This document shows positions 1 through 5,131 of a stretch of 8,113 bases of DNA, piece after piece. Origin of the DNA: Pseudorhodobacter antarcticus (GTDB lineage Bacteria; Pseudomonadota; Alphaproteobacteria; Rhodobacterales; Rhodobacteraceae); contig CAMAWZ010000100.1 in assembly GCA_945861995.1 (NCBI GenBank), positions 1 to 8,113 of the forward strand. The letters are read 5' to 3'. The position numbers were made by a program, and so were the translations under genes. The notes under the pieces were generated by a model. The model worked only from the letters and a program-made list of their open reading frames with translations, was not told where the DNA came from and made no database searches. Numbering within the stretch: the stretch's first letter is position 1; the number at the start of each line of letters is the position of its first letter.

Positions 1-85
1 TCAATATCTGATGCCCCGCGCCCACCAAATACGGCACCACATGCCGCCCCGCTTTGCCCGAACCGCCCGTGAATAGAACCCGCAT
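1..85 (-). CDS. NAD(P)-dependent epimerase/dehydratase (extended SDR-like), 5' end only
   Basis: Only the first 28 codons are in the window; the gene runs off the left edge. The visible N-terminus starts MRVLFTGGSGKAGRHV, a beta strand followed by a glycine-rich GGSGKAG loop, which is the dinucleotide-binding turn (GxxGxxG) of Rossmann-fold SDR/epimerase proteins. The ATG at 83-85 is preceded on the minus strand by GGAGG (complement of 91-95) with a 5-nt spacer, so the start is secure. It is transcribed divergently from the phd-doc operon. The substrate cannot be inferred from this fragment. Family confidence is good; specific function is unknown. Confidence 0.75.
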   Translation of the reverse strand, partial: MRVLFTGGSGKAGRHVVPYLVGAGHQIL

Positions 86-110
86 CGCCGCCTCCGTTAG
101 ATGATCTTCA

Positions 111-139
111 TAGACTAAATATACATTACAGTGTATATT
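111..139 (+). promoter_or_regulatory. Promoter of the phd-doc operon
   Basis: A -35-like TAGACT (111-116, 4/6 to consensus), a 17-bp spacer and a -10-like TATATT (134-139, 5/6) lie in an AT-rich island upstream of the antitoxin gene. Transcription would start near 146, about 20 nt before the ATG at 167. The operator palindrome overlaps the -10 and spacer. This is prediction from pattern only. Confidence 0.5.
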
Positions 140-148
140 GCACTACAC
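118..148. promoter_or_regulatory. Candidate Phd operator (nested TACA/TGTA palindromes)
   Basis: The inverted repeat AATATACA (118-125) / TGTATATT (132-139) encloses 6 nt. Inside it TACA-g-TGTA (127-135) forms a second, tighter palindrome, and GTGTA (131-135) / TACAC (144-148) forms a third. Phd-family antitoxins are known to bind short GTGTAC-like palindromes in their own promoters and, with Doc, to autorepress by conditional cooperativity. The site covers the predicted -10, as expected for an autorepressed toxin-antitoxin operon. The assignment to Phd is inferred from position. Confidence 0.5.
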
Positions 149-166
149 ATCAACAGGAGCAACCCC

Positions 167-418
167 ATGACACGCCTTGCCACACCCCAGATTTGCACCA
201 TGACCGAATTGCGCGAGCCGCAAAAGGTGTTTGATCGCGCAAACGGCCAGCCCGTGGCGATTTTGAAAAACTCTGCGCTGGTTGGGTATCTGGTGCCTGC
301 CGAGGCGGTCGAGACTGCGCCCCAGCACCGCGCCGCGACGATGGAAGAAGTGATGGAAAGCTTGGCGCGCAGCAAGGCCCGCGTTCAGCCCGTTTTGGAT
401 TATCTGAAAGACAAATAA
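167..418 (+). CDS. phd: Phd/YefM-family antitoxin
   Basis: An 83-residue protein. The N-terminal part (about residues 4-47) follows the Phd/YefM pattern: a beta strand (TPQICTMTEL), a helix with a conserved Arg (LREPQKVFDRANGQ), then PVAILKNSALVGYLVPAEA, the paired strands that form the DNA-binding dimer core. The charged C-terminal tail (about 50-83) corresponds to the part that wraps the toxin. The start at 167 is chosen over an in-frame GTG at 131 because AGGAG (155-159) sits 7 nt upstream of this ATG, and because 131 lies inside the promoter/operator. The stop codon at 416-418 is followed immediately by the ATG of the toxin, so the pair is translationally coupled. Expected role is to neutralise Doc and repress the operon. 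Confidence is high from both sequence and partner. Confidence 0.88.
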   Translation: MTRLATPQICTMTELREPQKVFDRANGQPVAILKNSALVGYLVPAEAVETAPQHRAATMEEVMESLARSKARVQPVLDYLKDK

Positions 419-793
419 ATGTATCTCCTGAGTGTTGACATCGTGATTGCTATTCATGACGCGGTTTTAAATGAAGGTGAGCTTGCGGGCCTAGCTTTGG
501 ACAAATCGCTAGAGGGGGCGCTGGCCCGCGTAGACAACCGCCTTGCTTATGGCATGATAGAAGACGCTTATGACTTGGCGGCCGCCTATGCGATTGCCAT
601 CGCGCAGGGGCATTACTTTAACGATGCGAACAAACGTACAGCCTACCGCGCCATGCAAACCTGCCTTGACCTACACGGATTACCTTATCCCACAGATGAA
701 GCCGAAATCGGCCCCATCATCATCCGCGCGGCGCAGCGCCTGCTGGACGAGGGCGAACTGGCCTATTGGCTGCGCAAACATCTGCGCGGCTAA
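419..793 (+). CDS. doc: Doc-type toxin (Fic-fold protein kinase of EF-Tu)
   Basis: A 124-residue protein, close to the 126 of phage P1 Doc. It carries the Fic/Doc core motif HYFNDANKR at residues 65-73 (H65, F67, D69, N71, K72, R73), matching HxFx(D/N)(A/G)NKR; the invariant His, Lys and Arg are all present, so the toxin looks catalytically intact. Other family landmarks are an early IVIAIHDAVL segment, ALARVDNRLAYG (34-45) and a C-terminal helix. P1 Doc is known to halt translation by phosphorylating a conserved Thr of EF-Tu; the same activity is inferred here. The start codon directly abuts the antitoxin stop with no separate ribosome-binding site, fitting coupled translation. The neighbours are chromosomal, so this is a chromosomal rather than phage or plasmid addiction module. 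Confidence 0.9.
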   Translation: MYLLSVDIVIAIHDAVLNEGELAGLALDKSLEGALARVDNRLAYGMIEDAYDLAAAYAIAIAQGHYFNDANKRTAYRAMQTCLDLHGLPYPTDEAEIGPIIIRAAQRLLDEGELAYWLRKHLRG

Positions 794-798
794 AACAA

Positions 799-825
799 AG
801 GCGCAGCGCCCCACATCTTGCGCCT
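799..825. other. Short inverted repeat after doc
   Basis: AGGCGCA (799-805) can pair with TGCGCCT (819-825) across a 13-nt loop; alternatively GGCGC/GCGCC (800-804/806-810) are adjacent. No T-run follows, so it is not a convincing intrinsic terminator, and its right arm overlaps the predicted -35 of parE. It may be a weak transcript end for doc or incidental. Confidence 0.25.
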
Positions 826-847
826 GCCCCCCCGCGCGTGATCTAAT
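818..847 (+). promoter_or_regulatory. Candidate parE promoter
   Basis: TTGCGC (818-823), an 18-bp spacer and TCTAAT (842-847, 5/6 to the -10 consensus). Transcription would begin near 854, giving a leader of roughly 18 nt that contains AAGGA (861-865). The same TTGCGC hexamer appears in the predicted aroQ and metR promoters of this window. Confidence 0.45.
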
Positions 848-871
848 GCTGCCCTAGCCAAAGGATACCCC

Positions 872-2833
872 ATGCCCGCCGACCTGATCCCGCCAAATGG
901 CCAAAACGATACCTATGATGCATCATCTATCGAGGTTCTAGAACCGCTAGAGGCCGTGCGCCTTCGCCCCGGCATGTATATCGGCGGCATTGACGAGCGC
1001 GCGTATCACCATTTAGCGGCTGAGATTTTGGATAACTCGATGGACGAGGCCGTGGCAGGCCATGCCACGCGGATCGAGGTGGAACTGCACACGGACGGCA
1101 GCCTAACTGTGCGCGACAATGGGCGCGGCATTCCTGTCGACCCGCACCCCAAATTTCCCGACAAATCCGCGCTGGAAGTGATCCTTTGCACCCTGCATTC
1201 GGGCGGCAAGTTTAACGGCAAAGCGTATGAGACTTCGGGCGGATTGCACGGGGTTGGCTCATCAGTGGTAAACGCCCTATCGGACAGCATGGTTGTCGAA
1301 GTGGCCAAAAACAAAGAACTGTTCCGCCAATCCTTCTCGCGCGGCAAACCGCTTGGGCCCATTGAAAAACTAGGCCCCATCCAAAACCGCCGTGGCACTT
1401 GGGTGACCTTCCACCCCGATGCGGATATTTTCGGCAGCCATGCCTTCCGCCCAAGCCGCCTGATGCGGATGGTGCGATCCAAAGCCTACCTCTTTTCGGG
1501 CGTCGAAATTCGCTGGAAAACCGCCATTCCCGATGGCGATACGCCCCTTGAGGCCGTGTTCCACTTTCCGGGCGGTCTTGGCGAATATCTGGGCGATACC
1601 TTGCAAAAAACCACCACCTACGCCGACCGCCCCTTTGCGGGTAAGGTTTCGTTTCAAGAAAAATACAGCGTCCCTGGCTCGGTGGAATGGGCAATCAACT
1701 GGTCGCCCGTGCGGGATGGGTTTATCCAAAGTTACACCAACACCGTGCCCACCCCCGAAGGCGGCACGCATGAATTTGGCTTTTGGAGCGCGATTTTAAA
1801 AGGCATCCGCGCCTATGGCGAGCTGATTAAAAACCGCAAAGCGGAATTGATCACCCGTGATGATATGCTGACGGGCGGCTGCGCGCTGATTTCGGTATTT
1901 ATCCGCGAGCCGCAATTTGTGGGGCAGACTAAAGATAGGCTTGCCACCGAAGAAGCCGCCAAATATGTCGAAGGCGCGGTGCGTGACCATTTTGACAATT
2001 GGCTGGCGGGCGATACCAAATCGGCAGGCGCGATTTTAGACTTTTTGGTGCTGCGCGCGGAAGAAAGACTTAAACGCAAACAGGAAAAAGAAACGCAGCG
2101 CAAAACGGCGACCAAAAAACTGCGCCTGCCCGGAAAGCTGACCGATTGTTCCAGCAAAACCCGCGATAATACGGAATTGTTTATTGTCGAAGGAGATTCG
2201 GCTGGCGGCAGCGCCAAAGGCGCGCGCGACCGTGAAACCCAAGCGATCATGCCGCTAAAGGGTAAAATCCTGAACGTTTTGGGCGCGGCCAGTGGCAAGC
2301 TGAATGAAAACAGCGAAATCCGCGATATTTGCGAAGCCTTGGGCGTGCAAATGGGCACGCGGTTTAACGTCGATGATTTACGTTATGATAAAATCGTCAT
2401 CATGACCGATGCCGATGTCGACGGCGCGCATATCGCCAGCCTTTTGATGACGTTTTTCTTCACCCAAATGCGCCCGCTGATCGACAAGGGCCACCTGTAT
2501 CTGGCCTGCCCGCCCCTGTACCGCCTGACCCAAGGGGCCAAGCGCCTGTATGTGGCCGACGATGCGGAAAAGGAAAAATGGCTGGCCAAGGGTCTGGGCG
2601 GCAAAGGAAAAATCGACGTGCAGCGGTTTAAGGGCTTAGGCGAGATGGACGCCAAAGACCTGAAAGACACCACGATGAACCCCGCAACGCGGAAACTGAT
2701 CCGCGTGTCGATTGACGAGGATGCCCCCGGCGAGACGGGGGATTTGATCGAGCGTCTGATGGGGAAAAAGCCGGAGTTGCGGTTCCAGTATCTTCAGGAG
2801 AACGCGCGGTTTGTGGAGGAGTTGGATGTGTGA
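872..2833 (+). CDS. parE: DNA topoisomerase IV subunit B (ParE)
   Basis: A 653-residue type IIA topoisomerase ATPase subunit, which with ParC decatenates daughter chromosomes and relaxes supercoils. The GHKL ATPase domain spans about 20-230: RPGMYIGG (32-39), E51 and N55 in AEILDNSMDEA (catalytic base and Mg ligand positions), DNGRGIP (82-88) and GGLHGVGSSVVNAL (123-136). The transducer domain (about 235-410) has the switch lysine in GQTKDRL (K354). The TOPRIM domain has E440 in VEGDSAGGSAKG and the DxD pair D513/D515 in TDADVDG, followed by QRFKGLGEM (584-592). The length and the absence of the GyrB-type insert support ParE over GyrB (about 800 residues). AAGGA lies 6 nt before the ATG. It is complete, with all catalytic residues present. 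parC is not in the window. Confidence 0.95.
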   Translation: MPADLIPPNGQNDTYDASSIEVLEPLEAVRLRPGMYIGGIDERAYHHLAAEILDNSMDEAVAGHATRIEVELHTDGSLTVRDNGRGIPVDPHPKFPDKSALEVILCTLHSGGKFNGKAYETSGGLHGVGSSVVNALSDSMVVEVAKNKELFRQSFSRGKPLGPIEKLGPIQNRRGTWVTFHPDADIFGSHAFRPSRLMRMVRSKAYLFSGVEIRWKTAIPDGDTPLEAVFHFPGGLGEYLGDTLQKTTTYADRPFAGKVSFQEKYSVPGSVEWAINWSPVRDGFIQSYTNTVPTPEGGTHEFGFWSAILKGIRAYGELIKNRKAELITRDDMLTGGCALISVFIREPQFVGQTKDRLATEEAAKYVEGAVRDHFDNWLAGDTKSAGAILDFLVLRAEERLKRKQEKETQRKTATKKLRLPGKLTDCSSKTRDNTELFIVEGDSAGGSAKGARDRETQAIMPLKGKILNVLGAASGKLNENSEIRDICEALGVQMGTRFNVDDLRYDKIVIMTDADVDGAHIASLLMTFFFTQMRPLIDKGHLYLACPPLYRLTQGAKRLYVADDAEKEKWLAKGLGGKGKIDVQRFKGLGEMDAKDLKDTTMNPATRKLIRVSIDEDAPGETGDLIERLMGKKPELRFQYLQENARFVEELDV

Positions 2834-2839
2834 GGGGCA

Positions 2840-3343
2840 ATGACTGATTATACATTGGGCGAACAAATGTTGCCCGCACGGGTGCTTACGGAAATTGGCA
2901 TATATCTGCAATCGGCGGCACATTTGGAGCTGACCATATGGCAAATCATCATGTATGCAGACGGCGAATTTTTACCTGAGAAAGAAAAATTAATAAATTA
3001 CCTCGAAATTAAGAAAGTTACACCAACGCTGCTCAAAGAAATTAAATCGAGTGTATCTAAAGTTCCGCCAAAGCTAGGCATCAGGCTGGCAGAGTTGGCT
3101 AAAAAAATGGAGGTCGGGCTAATTAATCGAAACTACGCGGCCCATGGAGCCTTTTTTTTAGATCCGCCTACAATGAGCTTGCGGGCAAGCCACTATTACC
3201 CACAGGGTAAGGGAAGCAATAGAACTTGGTATGAGGCGAGCGGTAGCTTAAACCGCAGACAAGTTTCTAATGCTATTGAGGAAATAGACGCACTGTTACG
3301 AGAAGCCGTTGAAATTAGAATTGAACTTGAGAAATCACGTTAA
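2840..3343 (+). CDS. HEPN-like protein of unknown function (RNxxxH motif), probably acquired
   Basis: A 167-residue protein with no firm family assignment. What is visible: an N-terminal helical region (about 12-40), a Lys/Glu-rich segment (45-90), then LINRNYAAHGAFF with R97, N98 and H102, i.e. the Rx4H signature with the polar residue after Arg that marks HEPN-superfamily ribonucleases. After it comes a strand-like aromatic stretch (118-136) and a long charged C-terminal helix (139-166). Hand-counted GC over 2881-3340 is about 43%, clearly below the flanking genes, and AT-type codons (AAA, ATT, TTA) are frequent, suggesting transfer. It begins 6 nt after the parE stop; GAGGGG (2832-2837) is only 2 nt from the ATG, so the start is uncertain (an alternative ATG is at 2867). 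No nucleotidyltransferase or other antitoxin partner is adjacent. An RNase role is inferred from the motif only. Confidence 0.7.
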   Translation: MTDYTLGEQMLPARVLTEIGIYLQSAAHLELTIWQIIMYADGEFLPEKEKLINYLEIKKVTPTLLKEIKSSVSKVPPKLGIRLAELAKKMEVGLINRNYAAHGAFFLDPPTMSLRASHYYPQGKGSNRTWYEASGSLNRRQVSNAIEEIDALLREAVEIRIELEKSR

Positions 3344-3377
3344 GAGCGAATACTTTTTTCAAAAACCGTTCACCCCA

Positions 3378-3506
3378 GTGCCGCGCCCTTCCTCGGGCGG
3401 GCGCGCCAACGCCCGTTCTGCGCCTTTTATGGCTCCGTTCCCCCTACGCCCGTTCTAAGCACAGGCGGCAAAGTGCGCCCTCCCGGGGGGAGGGAGGGCG
3501 CGGCAC
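3378..3506. repeat. Long-range inverted repeat (16-bp arms, one mismatch)
   Basis: The left arm GTGCCGCGCCCTTCCT (3378-3393) is complementary to the right arm AGGGAGGGCGCGGCAC (3491-3506) at 15 of 16 positions, enclosing 97 nt. An 11-bp exact direct repeat, ACGCCCGTTCT, occurs inside at 3409-3419 and 3446-3456, and CGGGCG/CGCCCG (3394-3399/3410-3415) forms a smaller stem next to the left arm. Whether this acts as DNA (mobile repeat) or RNA structure cannot be decided from one copy. Confidence 0.6.
3475..3501. repeat. Perfect 10-bp GC hairpin
   Basis: GCGCCCTCCC (3475-3484) pairs perfectly with GGGAGGGCGC (3492-3501) around a 7-nt loop. It shares its right arm with the long-range inverted repeat, so the two structures are mutually exclusive. 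No U-run follows on either strand, so it is not a standard intrinsic terminator. Confidence 0.6.
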
Positions 3507-3534
3507 GGCGGCGCAAGCGCCTTGATTCCGTGCC
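3502..3534. terminator. Nested hairpin in the convergent region, possible transcript end
   Basis: GGCACGG (3502-3508) pairs with CCGTGCC (3528-3534), and inside it GGCGC (3510-3514) pairs with GCGCC (3517-3521) across AA. On the minus strand it lies 29 nt after the cytochrome stop codon. Without a T-run it would be at best a weak or Rho-assisted terminator; its more certain property is simply strong secondary structure. Confidence 0.3.
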
Positions 3535-3562
3535 AAGAACCGTTTGGCTCGAACGACTTTCT

Positions 3563-3964
3563 TTAGTCTTGAATAGTCTTCAAATACTCCGCCAGCGCCA
3601 CCAGCCGTTCTGGCGTGGGCGTCTCGATCCCGTCACCGCCATCGTAGGGCACCAATGCCCCCTCCATCAGCCCTGCAAAGGCGGGCATGGCGCGGTGGGC
3701 GGCCGCGCCCTCGCCGCGCCAGATATAGGCCATCACCCGCGTGGTGGGGAAAACCCCGCCATTGCGCGCCGCCAGCCCCGTCAGATCGGCGGGTTTGGGC
3801 GACAGCCCCGCCCCCGCCGCCCCATCGCCCCGCCCACCCGCCCCGTGGCAGGCCGCGCAATAACTGGCAAAATCGCTGGCAGGGTCAGGGCCAACACCTC
3901 CCTGAACGCGCCCCTGCCCCACACATCCCGCCAAAGCCAGCGCCAGAAGAATATACCGCATCAT
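3563..3964 (-). CDS. Small c-type cytochrome, predicted lipoprotein
   Basis: A monohaem cytochrome c of 133 residues. A short signal (MMRYILLALA) ends in the lipobox LAGC with C14, so the mature protein is probably lipid-anchored on the periplasmic side of a membrane. The haem-binding motif is CAACH (C36, C39, H40), and the likely axial Met is M93 in RAMPAF; GLSPKPADLTG (53-63) is common in small class I cytochromes of this type. The C-terminal helix (118-131) completes the fold. The start is either the ATG at 3964 or the next codon (3961); the GGGGG ribosome-binding stretch is better spaced for 3961. It is convergent with the HEPN-like gene and separate from the thiolase operon. The redox partner is unknown; the FNR-type site upstream hints at oxygen- or NO-responsive expression. 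Confidence 0.85.
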   Translation of the reverse strand: MMRYILLALALAGCVGQGRVQGGVGPDPASDFASYCAACHGAGGRGDGAAGAGLSPKPADLTGLAARNGGVFPTTRVMAYIWRGEGAAAHRAMPAFAGLMEGALVPYDGGDGIETPTPERLVALAEYLKTIQD

Positions 3965-3980
3965 CGCCCCCTTTTTTGCC

Positions 3981-4021
3981 AGCCTACCAGCACGGGCGGC
4001 GCGCGATATGACCTAGGTCAA
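3981..4021 (-). promoter_or_regulatory. FNR/CRP-family-type site and promoter for the cytochrome gene
   Basis: On the minus strand TTGACCTAGGTCAT (4008-4021) contains the perfect 12-bp palindrome TGACCTAGGTCA and matches the FNR-like pattern TTGAY-N4-RTCAA in 9 of 10 fixed positions. A weak -10-like TAGGCT (3986-3981) would place transcription start near 3974, about 40.5 bp from the palindrome centre, the classic class II activator spacing. The gene has no good -35, which fits activator dependence. Which regulator (FnrL, DNR/NnrR or another) cannot be told from the site. Confidence 0.5.
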
Positions 4022-4057
4022 CAAATTGCCCTCGCAAGCGTGCTCGGGCGCAAAAGA

Positions 4058-5131
4058 CTAAAGACGCTCCACTGAAGCGTTTTTGCGCAGGCGCGCCGTC
4101 TTTTGCACCACCATCGCAGCGCCAATCCCGCCCGCCCCCGCAATTGCGGCAACCCCTTGTCCAAGCCTAAGTTCATAAAACAGCCGCACCGCCAGCACCG
4201 CCCCCGATGCCCCAATCGCATGGCCCCGCGCCAGCGCGCCGCCGCCCACATTCACAGCGCGCAGCCCCGCAGAACACAGCATCGCTTGGCATGCATAGGC
4301 CTCCATCACTTCGGCAAGATTGGGGGCCACATCCGCGCCCGCCCCGCCCACCGCCACAATCGCGTCCCGCGCCGCAAGGCCAGGGCGGGCAAAATCCCCC
4401 CCCACATTCGCCCCGCGCAAAATGCGCAGGCCCCCGCAGGCCATTTTGGCTGCCAAATCATCCGCCACCACCAGCACAAACGCCGCCCCATCCGCCGCCA
4501 GCGCCGTATTGGCCGCCGTGATGCTGCCCACTATCGGCACGGCGCGGGCAGCAAGCGCTGCCGTCACCCGCCCCGCCGCAGGGTCGCGGGCCAGTCCCGC
4601 AACTGAAACAATCTCTCCCACCGCCACACGATATTTCGCATGACTTTCAATTGCATAAGCATCCTGCGCTGCGCGGCTTATCCCCGCCTCGCGCGCAATC
4701 AGGTCTGCCGCCTGCGCCATATCGGGGTCATGCCAGCCTTTCGGGACAAACCGCGCTTGGGAATACTCCACCCCGCCATGCGACCGCTGCGATGCGCGCG
4801 AATAACTCTCTGCCCCCCCCGCAATCACCACGCGCGCGGCCCTACTGTCCACCAACGCGCGGGCCAAAAGTATCGCATCCAGCCCGCCCGTGCATTGCCG
4901 ATCAATCGTCAGCCCCGCCACAGTCGGCAGGCCCGCCGCCAGCGCAATAATCCGCGCCACATTGCCGCCCGCGCCAAGAGCATTGGCACAGATCACCTCG
5001 TCCACCCGATGCGAAAAACCCTGCAAAAGTGCGGCAATCACGGGTGCGGCAATCTCCTCAATTTCCAGCCCCGCAAAGGCTCCACCGCGCGGCACAATCG
5101 CGCTACGTTTGGCGGCGATAATCACGGCCAT
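4058..5131 (-). CDS. Thiolase-family protein with atypical active site
   Basis: A 357-residue thiolase-fold protein, shorter than the usual 390 or so. The nucleophilic Cys is kept (C80 in DRQCTGGLDA), as is the general-base His (H304 in GGALARGHAIGASG, normally GHP). SYSRASQ (109-115) and GISRAAQDAYAIESH (150-164) are also thiolase-like. Two canonical elements are changed: the NEAF loop reads MEAY (276-279), replacing the oxyanion-hole Asn, and the C-terminal CxGGG loop reads AGAGG (331-335), replacing the second catalytic Cys by Ala. The frame is intact, so this looks like specialisation, not decay. The ATG overlaps the end of the ligase gene by 10 bp, implying translational coupling. Ordinary acetoacetyl-CoA thiolase chemistry is doubtful; a decarboxylating or otherwise modified condensation or transfer is possible, but its substrate is unknown. 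Confidence 0.8.
   Translation of the reverse strand: MAVIIAAKRSAIVPRGGAFAGLEIEEIAAPVIAALLQGFSHRVDEVICANALGAGGNVARIIALAAGLPTVAGLTIDRQCTGGLDAILLARALVDSRAARVVIAGGAESYSRASQRSHGGVEYSQARFVPKGWHDPDMAQAADLIAREAGISRAAQDAYAIESHAKYRVAVGEIVSVAGLARDPAAGRVTAALAARAVPIVGSITAANTALAADGAAFVLVVADDLAAKMACGGLRILRGANVGGDFARPGLAARDAIVAVGGAGADVAPNLAEVMEAYACQAMLCSAGLRAVNVGGGALARGHAIGASGAVLAVRLFYELRLGQGVAAIAGAGGIGAAMVVQKTARLRKNASVERL

Larger units (their letters stand above)
3360..3544. repeat. Direct repeats flanking the structured segment (possible target duplication)
   Basis: CAAAAACCGTT (3360-3370) and CAAGAACCGTT (3534-3544) match at 10 of 11 positions and exactly bracket the repeat-rich segment 3371-3533. Such short flanking direct repeats are what a MITE-like insertion leaves behind, but the match is imperfect and no clean terminal inverted repeats abut them. 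The interpretation as a target-site duplication is tentative. Confidence 0.3.
3344..3562. other. Gene-free convergent region rich in inverted repeats
   Basis: This stretch of 219 bp separates the HEPN-like gene (+) from the cytochrome gene (-). I find no credible coding region. A T6 run (3354-3359) follows the HEPN gene but lacks a preceding stem. The rest is a dense set of repeats listed separately. Base composition switches abruptly from the AT-rich gene to very GC-rich sequence near 3375. Confidence 0.6.

Noticed and set aside
131..166. N-terminal extension of the Phd antitoxin from a GTG at 131
   Set aside because: It would start inside the promoter/operator, and the ATG at 167 has a well-spaced AGGAG.
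872..2833. GyrB instead of ParE
   Set aside because: The length (653) and the sequence around the TOPRIM domain fit ParE; GyrB would be about 800 residues with a C-terminal insert.
3354..3359. T-run after the HEPN-like gene as an intrinsic terminator
   Set aside because: No GC-rich stem precedes it.
3473..4075. Long plus-strand open frame across the cytochrome gene
   Set aside because: It is Pro/Arg/His-rich, has no recognisable domain and lies antisense to a clear cytochrome c; GC-rich sequence yields such frames by chance.
4058..5131. Thiolase gene as a pseudogene
   Set aside because: The frame is uninterrupted, the Cys and His are kept and the start is coupled to the ligase; substitutions are confined to specific catalytic loops.
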